A program made the position numbers and the translations under genes. Positions 16,857-26,037 of a stretch of 64,000 bases of DNA are shown in pieces (the first letter of the stretch is position 1; each line of letters begins with the position of its first letter). Under the pieces are notes generated by a model. That model searched no databases. It was not told where the DNA came from and was given only the letters and a program-made list of their open reading frames with translations. Source of the DNA: RGIG8775 sp045537235 (lineage in GTDB: Bacteria > Bacillota > Clostridia > Oscillospirales > CAG-272); the NCBI GenBank assembly GCA_045537235.1, contig JAZSPB010000076.1, positions 1 to 64,000 on the forward strand, read 5' to 3'.

Positions 16857-17549
16857 TTAGCTCAAGATCTCAAACTTGTAGCCAACACCCCAAACGGTTT
16901 TGAGCAACCACTTATCCGAAACGCCCTCCAGCTTTTCGCGAAGGCGCTTCACATGTACATCGACCGTTCTCGAGTCGCCCAAATAGTCAAAACCCCAAAC
17001 CTTGTCCAAGAGCTGGTCGCGGGTGAATACACGGTTGTAATTGGAGGCGAGGAAGTAGAGAAGTTCCAGCTCCTTGGGGGGGATATCAATGGATTTGCCG
17101 CGAAGCTTAAGCTCGTATTTTTGCAGACTGATCTCGATGTTGTCAAATTTGATGACCTCATCGTCGTTACGAGTGGAGTGAGTCTGATAGCGGCGAAGCA
17201 CGGCCTTGACGCGAGCAGAAAGCTCTTTCATGTCGAAGGGCTTGACCACGAAATCATCGGCACCCAGCTCCAGACCCAGTACCTTATCAAACACCTCACC
17301 CTTGGCGGTGATCATAATGACGGGCTTGGACGAGATCTCACGAATTTCGCGGCAGACCTGCCAACCGTCTTTCTTGGGGAGCATAATATCCAGAAGTACA
17401 AGGTCAGGCTCGTACATCTTGAAAAAATTAACGCCGTCCACGCCGTTGTTGGCGATGCGAATTTCATAGCCCTCGTTTTCAAAATAGATTTTGAGCACAT
17501 CGCAAATGGCAGCATCGTCGTCTACGATCAGTATTTTGGTATCCATCAT
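16857..17549 (-). CDS. OmpR-family response regulator
   Basis: About 230 residues: receiver domain with acidic pocket D10-D12 and phospho-acceptor D54 (LVLLDIMLP), and a C-terminal winged helix (GDSRTVDVHVKRLREKL). The frame is open 39 codons further upstream, but GGAAGG lies 9 bp before the ATG at 17549, making that the likely start (MMDTKILIVDDD). First gene of the kinase and HtrA operon. Confidence 0.93.
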   Translation of the reverse strand: MMDTKILIVDDDAAICDVLKIYFENEGYEIRIANNGVDGVNFFKMYEPDLVLLDIMLPKKDGWQVCREIREISSKPVIMITAKGEVFDKVLGLELGADDFVVKPFDMKELSARVKAVLRRYQTHSTRNDDEVIKFDNIEISLQKYELKLRGKSIDIPPKELELLYFLASNYNRVFTRDQLLDKVWGFDYLGDSRTVDVHVKRLREKLEGVSDKWLLKTVWGVGYKFEILS

Positions 17550-17754
17550 AAAAGGGAACCTTCCTTTCTGTAAAGTCATCCATTTAAAGTATACATTATT
17601 ATATGGGAAAAGCTGTGAAGAATCCGTGAATTTTGTGGAAATTCGCGAAAAATATGCATACATATAAATTATACCATTAAATTACAGATTTGAAAATAGA
17701 TTTTTGTAAATTTTATAAAATATTTTTTCAAAGCAAAACCCAAGGCAATAAGAC

Positions 17755-17783
17755 TTGACATTTTGTGAAATAAGGTGTATAAT
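17755..17783 (+). promoter_or_regulatory. Consensus sigma-A promoter of ychF
   Basis: A perfect TTGACA, 17-bp spacer, TATAAT. The reading frame opens inside the -10 box, so the real ychF start must be downstream (17814 or 17826). Confidence 0.88.
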
Positions 17784-17825
17784 AATTCGGTATATGATCT
17801 TCGAAAGAAAGGCATGGAAAAATCA

Positions 17826-18923
17826 ATGAAGTTAGGTATCGTAGGTCTTCCCAATGTGGGAAAGAGTACCCTTTTTAATGCACTGACCAGTGCCGGAGCC
17901 GAGTCGGCAAACTATCCCTTCTGCACCATTGAGCCAAACGTAGGCGTGGTAGCAGTGCCGGACAAGCGTCTGGATGTTTTGGCAGAAATGTACAATCCCG
18001 AAAAATACACCCCCGCTGTCATCGAGTTCGTGGACATAGCAGGTCTTGTTCGCGGCGCTTCGAAGGGGGAAGGTTTGGGAAATAAATTTCTCTCTCACAT
18101 CCGTGAGGTGGATGCGATCATTCACGTCATCCGTTGCTTTGAGGACGATAATATTATCCATGTAGATGGTAAGGTCGACCCGCTTCGTGACCTTGAGACC
18201 ATCAACTTGGAGCTGATCTTCTCGGACATTGAGATTCTTGACCGCCGTATCGACCGTGTGAAGAAGGCTATGAAGGGCGATAAGAGCTTGGCCGCCGAGG
18301 TCGAGCTTTTGGAGCGCATCAAGTCTGTTCTGGAAGAAGGAAAGTGCGCAAGAACCATTGAGTTTACCGAGGATGAGTTGGAGCTGCTTGGTAACGATAC
18401 GCCTCTGCTCACACTCAAGCCCATTATTTATGTTGCCAATGTCAGCGAGGATGAAGCAGGTGAGGAACCTGTGGGAAATCCTCTTTATATGGCACTCAAG
18501 GAATATGCCGCATCCGAGCATTCCGAGATTATTGCCGTTTGTGCCGGTATCGAGGCGGAGATTGCGGAATTGGAGCCCGAAGAGAAAAAAGCTTTCTTGG
18601 AAGATATGGGAATCGTCGAGAGCGGTCTTGATCGCTTGATCCGCGCAAGCTACGCACTTCTGGGGCTGATCAGTTACCTTACCGCAGGTCCCAAGGAGGT
18701 TCGTGCGTGGACGATCACCAAGGGAACCCGAGCCCCCCAAGCGGCAGGAAAGATCCACAGTGATTTTGAACGCGGCTTTATCCGCGCCGAGGTGGTATCT
18801 TTTGATGACCTGGTAAGACTTGGCAACATGAACGCTGTCAAAGAGGCGGGCTTGATGCGAAGCGAGGGCAAGGAATACGTCATTGCTGATGGCGATATCG
18901 TTCTGTTCCGATTCAATGTTTGA
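17826..18923 (+). CDS. ychF: Redox-regulated ATPase YchF
   Basis: A 365-residue Obg-family NTPase that prefers ATP and associates with ribosomes. P-loop GLPNVGKST starts at residue 7, and the C-terminal TGS-like domain has RAWTITKGTRAPQAAGKIHSDFERGFIRAEV written in pieces across residues 298-330. The start at 17826 gives the family-standard MKLGIVGLPN N-terminus; earlier in-frame ATGs overlap the promoter or are too close to the ribosome site. Confidence 0.95.
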   Translation: MKLGIVGLPNVGKSTLFNALTSAGAESANYPFCTIEPNVGVVAVPDKRLDVLAEMYNPEKYTPAVIEFVDIAGLVRGASKGEGLGNKFLSHIREVDAIIHVIRCFEDDNIIHVDGKVDPLRDLETINLELIFSDIEILDRRIDRVKKAMKGDKSLAAEVELLERIKSVLEEGKCARTIEFTEDELELLGNDTPLLTLKPIIYVANVSEDEAGEEPVGNPLYMALKEYAASEHSEIIAVCAGIEAEIAELEPEEKKAFLEDMGIVESGLDRLIRASYALLGLISYLTAGPKEVRAWTITKGTRAPQAAGKIHSDFERGFIRAEVVSFDDLVRLGNMNAVKEAGLMRSEGKEYVIADGDIVLFRFNV

Positions 18924-18947
18924 TCGTTTTGATCAACCGATATGATC

Positions 18948-19110
18948 GGGAGGTTCTTCTAAAACACTCCGCAAAATCTTGTTCCATGCCTCCCGTGAAG
19001 TTTGCACAATCACAACTCTTCCAAAAGAGTTTGGTTTGTTTGCACTTCCTTTATTCGGCAAAAGGATCCAAAGTTTTTGCGGAGCTTTTTTCAAAAAAGT
19101 AATCTCCGCG
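18948..19110. repeat. GCGGAGC-family inverted repeat, copy C
   Basis: A diverged copy. The left arm has ACTCCGCAAAATCTTGTTCC and the right arm AAGTTTTTGCGGAGCTTTTT followed by TCAAAAAAG. The middle shows its own smaller inverted repeat (CTCTTCCAAAAGAG). It lies between ychF and the TrmB fusion gene. Confidence 0.75.
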
Positions 19111-19152
19111 TCGCCACCCGAAAATCATTAAAAAGAAGGGAAGTCTATCAAC

Positions 19153-20400
19153 ATGAGAATGAGAAAAAAGAAAAACGGAGCCGCCAGAATCGAGGCTTGC
19201 AGCGACTTGCTGATCCGCGATACGACCGCGCTCTTTGAAAATCCCGAATTTGCATTTTCCGAGTCGCGTCCTCTATACATCGAGATCGGATGCGGAAAGG
19301 GAAATTTTGCTTGCGGTATGGCGACCAAGTACCCCGACCGTAATTTTATTGCTATGGAACGAGTGGCAGACGTGGCTTGTTTGGCATTGGAAAAAGCGAA
19401 AGCTTGTGCCGAGGAACGTCCCGATAATCTTCGTTTTCTCATCGGAGATGCCAAAAATTTGACCGAATGGCTTCCCGCTCACTCGGTAGACGGATTGTAC
19501 CTCAATTTTAGTGACCCATGGCCCAAATCGGGTCATGCCAAGCGCCGTTTGACCTATCGCGGATTCCTCGAGCTTTACCGTCATGTGCTCAAGCCCGACG
19601 GAAAGCTGTATCTCAAAACCGACAACCAAGGGCTTTTTGATTTCAGTCTTGAGGAATTTGCCGCCGCAGGACTGGTGACCGAATGGTTGACGAGAGATCT
19701 GCACAATTCCGACCGAGCCGAGGGCAATGTGATGACCGAATATGAGACCAATTTCTCCTCGCAAGGAATGCCCATCTATTCCGCAGTCGTTCGCTTTGCT
19801 GAAACGGATAAAAAGAAAAAACACTCGTTGGAGATGTCCGATCTTATGCTCCGTCAGCGTAGCTACCGCAGCTTTGACGAGAGCGTTCGTATCCCTCGTG
19901 AACAGTTGGTAGACTTTGTGAATAACGCACGGCTGATCCCGTCCTCCATGAATATCCAACCTCTTAAGTATAAGATCGTTACCGATCCTGTCGAATGCGA
20001 TATTATGCTGGCTCAAACTAAGTGGGCAGCGGCATTGCCTCATTTGCATATCCCCCCCGAAGGTCATGCCCCCACGGCATATGTGGTCATTTGCGTTGAC
20101 ACTGCAATATCGGATAAGGACATTTTTGCCCGTGACGTGGGGATCGCCGCCGAGGTTATTATGCTGTCCGCAGTGGAAAAGGGATACGGCGGTTGCATGA
20201 TCGGCAATTATTTGCCTAATAAGCTGGCGGAAGCCATGAATCTTCCCGAAGGCGTTTTGCCCAAGCTGGTGCTGGGTCTTGGTAAGCCCGACGAAACAGT
20301 GGTGCTTGTTGACATGACCGAGAAGGGAACAGCCTATTACCGAGATGAGAACGGCATTCACTACGTTCCCAAGCGGAGCCTGGAAGACATCATTCTGTAA
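19153..20400 (+). CDS. trmB: TrmB-nitroreductase fusion protein
   Basis: One 415-residue frame with two enzymes. Residues 1 to about 218 are tRNA (guanine46-N7) methyltransferase TrmB: SAM motif EIGCGKGNFA, NFSDPWPKSGHAKRRL, KTDNQGLFDF. Residues about 227-415 are an FMN nitroreductase: MSDLMLRQRSYRSFDE, NNARLIPSSMNIQPLK, and AVEKGYGGCMIGNY. The linker is Lys-rich (TDKKKKHSLE), coded by the slippery run AAAAAGAAAAAA near 19811. The Met at the nitroreductase start has GGAG only directly against it, too close for initiation. Either a true fusion or two genes joined by an indel in the A-run; the continuous frame is what the sequence shows. Confidence 0.85.
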   Translation: MRMRKKKNGAARIEACSDLLIRDTTALFENPEFAFSESRPLYIEIGCGKGNFACGMATKYPDRNFIAMERVADVACLALEKAKACAEERPDNLRFLIGDAKNLTEWLPAHSVDGLYLNFSDPWPKSGHAKRRLTYRGFLELYRHVLKPDGKLYLKTDNQGLFDFSLEEFAAAGLVTEWLTRDLHNSDRAEGNVMTEYETNFSSQGMPIYSAVVRFAETDKKKKHSLEMSDLMLRQRSYRSFDESVRIPREQLVDFVNNARLIPSSMNIQPLKYKIVTDPVECDIMLAQTKWAAALPHLHIPPEGHAPTAYVVICVDTAISDKDIFARDVGIAAEVIMLSAVEKGYGGCMIGNYLPNKLAEAMNLPEGVLPKLVLGLGKPDETVVLVDMTEKGTAYYRDENGIHYVPKRSLEDIIL

Positions 20401-20411
20401 AGGACGAATAC

Positions 20412-21341
20412 ATGGATAGTAAGCAGGAAAAAATAGGAATTGAGCCATGCGGCGTTTTGATCGTAAACAAGCATAAGGGTGTCACATCTCACGATATCGT
20501 TAACCGCATACGCCGACTTTTTAAAACGCGCCGCGTAGGGCATACGGGAACGTTGGATCCGCTGGCCACGGGTGTTCTTGTGGTGCTTGTGGGACGAGCG
20601 GCCAAGGCAGCGGAGTATCTTGTCAGCGACAGCAAACGGTATACGGCGCTTTTGCGGTTGGGTCTTACCACAGACAGTGAGGATATTACGGGAACGGTTC
20701 TGAGCGAGACCGCGAGTCTTCCCGATGCTGACCAAGTGATTCGCGTATGTCGGACGTTTCAAGGCGATATTTTGCAGATCCCTCCCATGTACAGCGCCCT
20801 TAAAGTGGGTGGAAAAAAGCTGGTCGATCTTGCCAGACGGGGAGAGACCGTGGAGAGAACCGCTCGCCCCGTAACCATTCATGAGATTGCCTGTACTCCC
20901 ACCGAGGTTTCGTCAGATTTTGTTCTCTCGGTCAAATGCTCGTCGGGAACCTACATTCGTACACTTTGTGCCGATATCGGGCAAGCGCTCGGTTGCGGTG
21001 CTGTCATGGCGGCGTTGGAGAGAACCGAAACGGGTGGCTTTGACATCGCCGTAAGCCATACGGTGGAAGAGCTTGAAAGCATGACCGATGAGGAACGCCA
21101 ATCGCTTTTGGTGCCGGTGGAGAGCTTGTTTGTGACGCTTCCATCTGTGACACTTGAGCCTTTTTATGAGCGGCTGAGTCGAAGCGGATGCGAGATCTAT
21201 CAGAAAAAGATCAAGACCGATCTTGCGGTCGGAACCCGAGTCAGAATGCACGATCACCAAGGCAATTTCTACGCTTTGGGAGAGGTTCGCGATTATGAGG
21301 ACGGAAGCGCTGTCAAGGCAATCAAGTTGTTTGAACTTTGA
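20412..21341 (+). CDS. truB: tRNA pseudouridine(55) synthase TruB
   Basis: A 309-residue TruB that makes pseudouridine 55 in the T-loop of tRNAs. The catalytic D49 is in GHTGTLDPLATGVL; LRLGLTTDSEDITG and GTYIRTLCADIG are further family blocks. AAGGA stands 7 bp before the ATG. It is 11 bp after the TrmB fusion, making a small tRNA-modification operon. Confidence 0.95.
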   Translation: MDSKQEKIGIEPCGVLIVNKHKGVTSHDIVNRIRRLFKTRRVGHTGTLDPLATGVLVVLVGRAAKAAEYLVSDSKRYTALLRLGLTTDSEDITGTVLSETASLPDADQVIRVCRTFQGDILQIPPMYSALKVGGKKLVDLARRGETVERTARPVTIHEIACTPTEVSSDFVLSVKCSSGTYIRTLCADIGQALGCGAVMAALERTETGGFDIAVSHTVEELESMTDEERQSLLVPVESLFVTLPSVTLEPFYERLSRSGCEIYQKKIKTDLAVGTRVRMHDHQGNFYALGEVRDYEDGSAVKAIKLFEL

Positions 21342-21356
21342 GAAAGGGGAAATGCT

Positions 21357-22304
21357 ATGGAAACCGTTATGACTGTTGTGAAAATTCTGTGGGGACCTTT
21401 GGTTGGTTCGGTGATCGGATATATCACCAACTATATTGCGGTCAAAATGCTGTTCCATCCCCATAAGCCGTGGATGATCGGAAAATTCCGTGTTCCCTTT
21501 ACCCCCGGTATTGTTCCGCGTCGACAAAAGGAATTGGCCAAGGCCATCGGTGATGCCGTGGGTAACCATCTTTTTACGGGTGGGGATCTTAAGGAACTGT
21601 TTTTAACCGAACAAACCAAGGAGCGGATCGTGGATATCGCCATGGATGCGTTGGATCTGTCCTTGGCATTTAAGGAGACTGATAAGCCCTTGCCGACCAC
21701 CAATCAATTGGTTCATACCTATCTCAAGGATGAACAGATCGCCGGGGTTAAGGAAGGAGTGACGAATTTCCTTACCGACCGTATCATGGATGCGTTGGAG
21801 CACATGAATGTCGGTGCTATAATTGCCGAGCAAGGCGCAGCCTCACTCTTGGATAAAAAGAGTGGAAACAGCGAGAAAAAAAGTGCGCTGAATGTGCTTT
21901 CTATGTTTATCAACGAACACACGATCCACGCCTTTCTGCCCCAGTTTGCCGAAAAGATCAACACCTATATTGCCGAAAACGGAAGAGATATGGTGCACGG
22001 CGCGGTCTTAGGACAGATTGAGCAGTATTCCAACCGTCCCCTTCACGATATTTTGGCATACACCAGCGAGGAACAGATCCGCACAGTCATTGGAGTGATC
22101 TATGAAAAGCTGATCTCGGGTGTCGGTGACCGATTCTCCGAGGTGCTGGATATCTCTGCCGCAGTAGAGAGTAAGGTGGCAGCCATGAGTGTCAAGGAAA
22201 CCGAGGCGCTTTGTATGCAAGTTATGAAAAAAGAACTTAATACCATTGTCAATCTCGGTGCCCTTATAGGTTTTGTTCTCGGTATCTTCAATCTTTTGAC
22301 ATAA
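21357..22304 (+). CDS. DUF445 family membrane protein
   Basis: A 315-residue protein with a membrane segment at each end: an N-terminal hairpin with GSVIGYITNYIAVKMLFHP and a C-terminal helix (LGALIGFVLGIFNLL). The rest is helical and soluble, typical of DUF445 (YheB/YjiN-type). The biochemical role is unknown. It is 15 bp after truB and followed by a shared terminator. Confidence 0.85.
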   Translation: METVMTVVKILWGPLVGSVIGYITNYIAVKMLFHPHKPWMIGKFRVPFTPGIVPRRQKELAKAIGDAVGNHLFTGGDLKELFLTEQTKERIVDIAMDALDLSLAFKETDKPLPTTNQLVHTYLKDEQIAGVKEGVTNFLTDRIMDALEHMNVGAIIAEQGAASLLDKKSGNSEKKSALNVLSMFINEHTIHAFLPQFAEKINTYIAENGRDMVHGAVLGQIEQYSNRPLHDILAYTSEEQIRTVIGVIYEKLISGVGDRFSEVLDISAAVESKVAAMSVKETEALCMQVMKKELNTIVNLGALIGFVLGIFNLLT

Positions 22305-22321
22305 TAAAATTTGATATAAAA

Positions 22322-22365
22322 AACCTTCTGCCCTTTCGGTGAAGCCCGAGACAGAAGGTTTTTTT
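22322..22365. terminator. Bidirectional terminator between DUF445 and the ABC operon
   Basis: Stem AACCTTCTG (22322-22330) pairs with CAGAAGGTT (22352-22360), then a T-run. A-rich sequence before the left arm gives a T-run on the minus strand, so it can end both convergent transcripts. Confidence 0.8.
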
Positions 22366-22371
22366 ATTGAA

Positions 22372-23847
22372 TCATCTCTTTTTGCGTCGGATGATACAGA
22401 ACATACCAAAACCGATGCAAATGAGAGGAAGAACGATGGTAAGGATGACCGATAAAAGACCGGAGGAGGTCTCGCTGACCGTTAGAGGATTTGTGTTCAA
22501 GGGGATCAGCTCTGTTGTGGGGAGATTGCTCTCACCGCAGATCCAATGGACGGCATTGAGGAAGGCTGTGTGGTTTCCTCCGCCGACCACCTGATTGGCA
22601 GAAGAGGACATAAAGGCTTCTCCGTCGATAGCGAACCAAATGAGTTTGGCGCCGTTGGTCTTTTGCGCGACGGCTCCCACACAGAAGGCACGGCTTTCGG
22701 CGCCTTCCGGCTTTTGAAGCTTTTCCGCATCGGCGGGGAGCAGATAGGATCCCGCAGAAGATGTGAAAAGTTGAGTTACACTGACGCCGTCAGGGAGCGA
22801 TTCGGAAATGCCGATGCCGTGAGAAACGGGAACGATCACTCTTGAAACTCCGTCAAAAATATCGTGAGAGGTCAAGGAGGGGATAAAGGAATACGGAGCC
22901 GAGGCGCTGTAGTATCGGGTACTGTCGGTCTCGATGACAAGTCCTTGCTCGGCGGAAAGTCCCATAGCGGTGCTTATTTTCTCAAGGTTAGGAAGTGTGC
23001 CCACTGTGGGAGAGGTGAACAGCATGATCGTCCCGCCGTTGTTCATGTAATGAAGAAGAGCGGTTGCCTCGCTATTGCTGACGTCACTTTTGGGCGTGTT
23101 GATGATCAACATGTCGCAATCCTCGGGGACAGATGAAAGTTTGGCAAGATTTATGGAATTTACGGTGATGTTTCCCACGTCCAATTGCTCGGACAACTCG
23201 GTACTCAACGCGGCTTCGGAGTGCCCGGTAAGCAGATAGACCGTGGGCAGATCGGTTCCCGTCACATAGTTGATAGCGTTGAGCATAAGAGCTTCCCCGT
23301 CAAAAACATAATAGGGGGACATGCCGTAGTAGTAATAGTAATACATCGCGGTCGTTTGATCTACTTTTCCCACCTCGTCAATATAGAGTTGGAAAAAGTC
23401 GGAGCCGTTGATGATACGAGTGCGCAGGGGGCTTTTTACAATAACACTCAAATCGGCTACGCTTTCCGTGTTAAGGTTGAGTTCGGTAATGTAGTCGGTT
23501 CGGATGGACGTGTCGATGATGGAATAGGATACCTTGCCGCTGACTGCTGCCAGCTTGTCAAGAAAGGCATCCAACTGCACACCGTCACTCGAAAGAGCCG
23601 ATTCGCCGCCTGCGGCAGTCAAATAAATATCAACGGGGATCGCGGTCTTGGAGACGATGCGCTTGGTGTTGTCCGAAACCGAATAGAGGTGATTTTCGGT
23701 CATGTCCATTTCCCGAATGTCGGCGGGAAGCACAGAGCAGGCAAAGTTGATCAGTATCAAGGCAAGCAACAGGACAACGGCAACGGTCAGTGTGATCAGC
23801 CCGTTTTTGGTCATACGATTGCGGTATTCTTTTTGGGATTTATTCAT
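22372..23847 (-). CDS. GldG-family ABC exporter auxiliary protein
   Basis: A 491-residue membrane-anchored protein: a TM helix at about 18-40, a large extracytoplasmic ABC-type auxiliary domain (YLTGHSEAALSTELSEQL, MLIINTPKSDVSNSEATALLHYMNNGG), and a C-terminal TM helix with a basic tail. It matches the Gld/NosY-type auxiliary family. The start at 23847 is chosen for GGAAGGA 6-7 bp upstream, 15 codons after the first in-frame ATG. Last gene of the ATPase-permease-auxiliary set. Confidence 0.85.
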   Translation of the reverse strand: MNKSQKEYRNRMTKNGLITLTVAVVLLLALILINFACSVLPADIREMDMTENHLYSVSDNTKRIVSKTAIPVDIYLTAAGGESALSSDGVQLDAFLDKLAAVSGKVSYSIIDTSIRTDYITELNLNTESVADLSVIVKSPLRTRIINGSDFFQLYIDEVGKVDQTTAMYYYYYYGMSPYYVFDGEALMLNAINYVTGTDLPTVYLLTGHSEAALSTELSEQLDVGNITVNSINLAKLSSVPEDCDMLIINTPKSDVSNSEATALLHYMNNGGTIMLFTSPTVGTLPNLEKISTAMGLSAEQGLVIETDSTRYYSASAPYSFIPSLTSHDIFDGVSRVIVPVSHGIGISESLPDGVSVTQLFTSSAGSYLLPADAEKLQKPEGAESRAFCVGAVAQKTNGAKLIWFAIDGEAFMSSSANQVVGGGNHTAFLNAVHWICGESNLPTTELIPLNTNPLTVSETSSGLLSVILTIVLPLICIGFGMFCIIRRKKR

Positions 23848-23882
23848 ACTTGTTCCTTCCTTTCTTAATATAGGGCATATGG

Positions 23883-24746
23883 TCAGCTCCAACGCTTTTT
23901 CTCGGCTGACAGAACGGTCAGAGTGAAGAAAAACAGCGAGAAGGACAAGTAAAGCACAACGGTGGGAATGTCGAAAATGCCGTAGGCAAAGATGTTAAAC
24001 CGATTGAAAAGAGCCAGCTTGGATAGGAGCGCGGGAAAAAGCCCCTCGAAGAGCGATCGGTTGATGGCATAGACAATGACAGTCGGTATAATGCAAAGTG
24101 TTCCCACACCGCAAGCTACGGGGATGTTCCTGGAGAGGTAATAACCTATCAGAGAAACAAGAATCCAAGCTACGATCAAACAGACCAAGGATGCTTGCGA
24201 AGAAGAGGGGATCATAGCACCGACAGTGCGAAACAGATAGATCAAAAAGGTTGCACCAAAACTGAGGATCGCCGCCATGACTTGACTTTCGGCAAGCGCG
24301 GAAAGGAACATTCCCAGCGCGATAAGTGCCGCGCCCAAAAGGAAAAAGGCAACCATACAGGAATAGGCAGACCCCAAATTGACAGATCCGAAAGCGCTCA
24401 AGACCAAAGGGTAAACCGAGATGATCAAAGTGGGGATCGCCAAGACAGCAAGCATGGCCAAATACTTCCCGAGAATGATCCGAGACATCTTTATGGGAAG
24501 GGAATACAAGAGGCGGTCGGTCTTGGCTTTTCTGTCCTCGGTCATGGAACGCATGGTGAGAATGGGGATGACAAGAAGAAGTACATTGCAAGTGCTTTGC
24601 ACGGTGTATTCAAACGCAGCCTGTCCGTTCCGAAGGTGAAAATTTGTGGCGAAAATACCGGCAAAGAACAGCAGGATTGCGGTAAACAGAAAGCCGGTCA
24701 TGCTGATGAAATAGGATTTGAATTCTCGTTTGAAAATGGCGGTCAT
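23883..24746 (-). CDS. ABC transporter permease (ABC-2/GldF type)
   Basis: A 287-residue permease with about six membrane helices and the early coupling region EDRKAKTDRLLYSLP. It overlaps the ATPase gene by 4 bp. It pairs with the ATPase upstream and the GldG-like protein downstream in one exporter of unknown cargo. Confidence 0.88.
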   Translation of the reverse strand: MTAIFKREFKSYFISMTGFLFTAILLFFAGIFATNFHLRNGQAAFEYTVQSTCNVLLLVIPILTMRSMTEDRKAKTDRLLYSLPIKMSRIILGKYLAMLAVLAIPTLIISVYPLVLSAFGSVNLGSAYSCMVAFFLLGAALIALGMFLSALAESQVMAAILSFGATFLIYLFRTVGAMIPSSSQASLVCLIVAWILVSLIGYYLSRNIPVACGVGTLCIIPTVIVYAINRSLFEGLFPALLSKLALFNRFNIFAYGIFDIPTVVLYLSFSLFFFTLTVLSAEKKRWS

Positions 24747-25786
24747 ATTTCGTCATCCTCCTTGCTTTGTGTTGTCTTTGGGGCAGAGAATTGGGGAACA
24801 TAATCGTTGTCCTCGTCCTCATCCTCAACCTCCTCCTCGTCTTCGGGTTCGATATCGGGTGTCGTCAGCTTGAGGAAGATGTCTTCCAAAGTCATACGTT
24901 CGGTCGCCATATGCAGGAGCGATACGCGCGCATCGGCAAAGGCCGAGAAAACAGTCTCGCGGATGTCCCTTCCTTCTTCGGCTGTGAGCGTGATGTGGGT
25001 ACATCCCTCGTTGGGGAAAAATTCGGCGGTGTATTCGGCAATGTCGGACACCGTTTTTAGAATTTCTTCGCATCTGTCCATAGTGCCTTTGGCTACCAGC
25101 TTGAGTCGATCGCCGGTGTTCATGGTCAATTCCAACTGTTCAGGTGTATCGTTGGCAACAAGGCGACCTTGGGAAAGGATCATAATTTGATCGCAGACTG
25201 CACTGATCTCACCGAGAATATGGCTGGAAAGAATGACCGTTTTGGTCTTTCCGAGTTCACGGATCAGGTCACGGATCTCGATGATCTGCTTGGGATCAAG
25301 TCCTACCGTCGGCTCATCTAAAATGATCACCTCCGGATCACCCAAAAGCGCTTGCGCAATGCCGACGCGTTGACAGTATCCCTTGGAAAAATTCCCCATC
25401 AACTTGTCTGCCACATCGGTGATGGAGGTCTGCTCCATAACGCGGTTGACCTGCAAATAGGTTTTTTCCGCGCCGACACCCTTTGCTTCCGCCACGAAGG
25501 TGAGGTACTCACGAGGAGTCATGTCGAGGTAGAGCGGGGGATTTTCAGGCAGATAGCCAATGTGCTTTTTGGCGGCATTGGGGTCTTTGAAAATATCATG
25601 TCCACCGACCGTGACGCTGCCCGAGGTGGCGGCAATGCAGCCGGTGATTATATTCATTGTAGAGGATTTTCCGGCGCCGTTGGGACCGAGAAACCCATAG
25701 ATCTTTCCGGCTTCGATGTCAAAGCTGACATTCTCTACCGCCGACTTGTTTCCGTACCGTTTGGTTAAATTTCTGACTTGTATCAA
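24743..25786 (-). CDS. ABC transporter ATP-binding protein
   Basis: About 347 residues. Walker A is GPNGAGKSS, the signature region is NFSKGYCQRVGIAQAL, Walker B is EVIILDEPTVGLDP, and the H-loop is in VILSSHILGE. The C-terminus has an unusual Asp/Glu-rich tail of about 25 residues (DEEEVEDEDEDNDY). The ATG at 25828 sits at the predicted transcription start, so a TTG start at 25786, with GGAGG 9 bp upstream, is far more likely. Confidence 0.9.
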   Translation of the reverse strand: MIQVRNLTKRYGNKSAVENVSFDIEAGKIYGFLGPNGAGKSSTMNIITGCIAATSGSVTVGGHDIFKDPNAAKKHIGYLPENPPLYLDMTPREYLTFVAEAKGVGAEKTYLQVNRVMEQTSITDVADKLMGNFSKGYCQRVGIAQALLGDPEVIILDEPTVGLDPKQIIEIRDLIRELGKTKTVILSSHILGEISAVCDQIMILSQGRLVANDTPEQLELTMNTGDRLKLVAKGTMDRCEEILKTVSDIAEYTAEFFPNEGCTHITLTAEEGRDIRETVFSAFADARVSLLHMATERMTLEDIFLKLTTPDIEPEDEEEVEDEDEDNDYVPQFSAPKTTQSKEDDEI

Positions 25787-25833
25787 AAGTTTACGCCTCC
25801 GTTTTTCGATTTTTTTGTCAAAATACATATAAT

Positions 25834-25862
25834 ATTATAATTATAAATTGATAATGTGTCAA
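25834..25862 (-). promoter_or_regulatory. Consensus sigma-A promoter of the ABC exporter operon
   Basis: On the minus strand: TTGACA (25862-25857), 17-bp spacer, TATAAT (25839-25834). This places transcription start near 25827 and supports the TTG start codon at 25786. Confidence 0.88.
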
Positions 25863-25942
25863 CTATTTGTCTTGAATTTGAAAAAAATATGATGCTTTTT
25901 TATAAAAACGTAACAAAATTAGGTAAAAATGCAAAAAAGGAC

Positions 25943-25971
25943 TTGCAATTTCGTTCGATTTGTTGTATAAT
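25943..25971 (+). promoter_or_regulatory. Sigma-A promoter of the glycogen operon
   Basis: TTGCAA, 17-bp spacer, TATAAT, followed by a leader of about 60 nt to the TTG start codon at 26038. Divergent from the ABC exporter promoter. Confidence 0.8.
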
Positions 25972-26037
25972 ATGATGTGTATAAGATGTGTTTATGTTGT
26001 ATATATATAATTTGAGATGGGAAAGGGGTTTTGGGTA

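Noticed and set aside
17775..17825. A longer YchF N-terminus.
   Set aside because: The frame opens inside the -10 box of a perfect promoter, so it is upstream of the transcript start.
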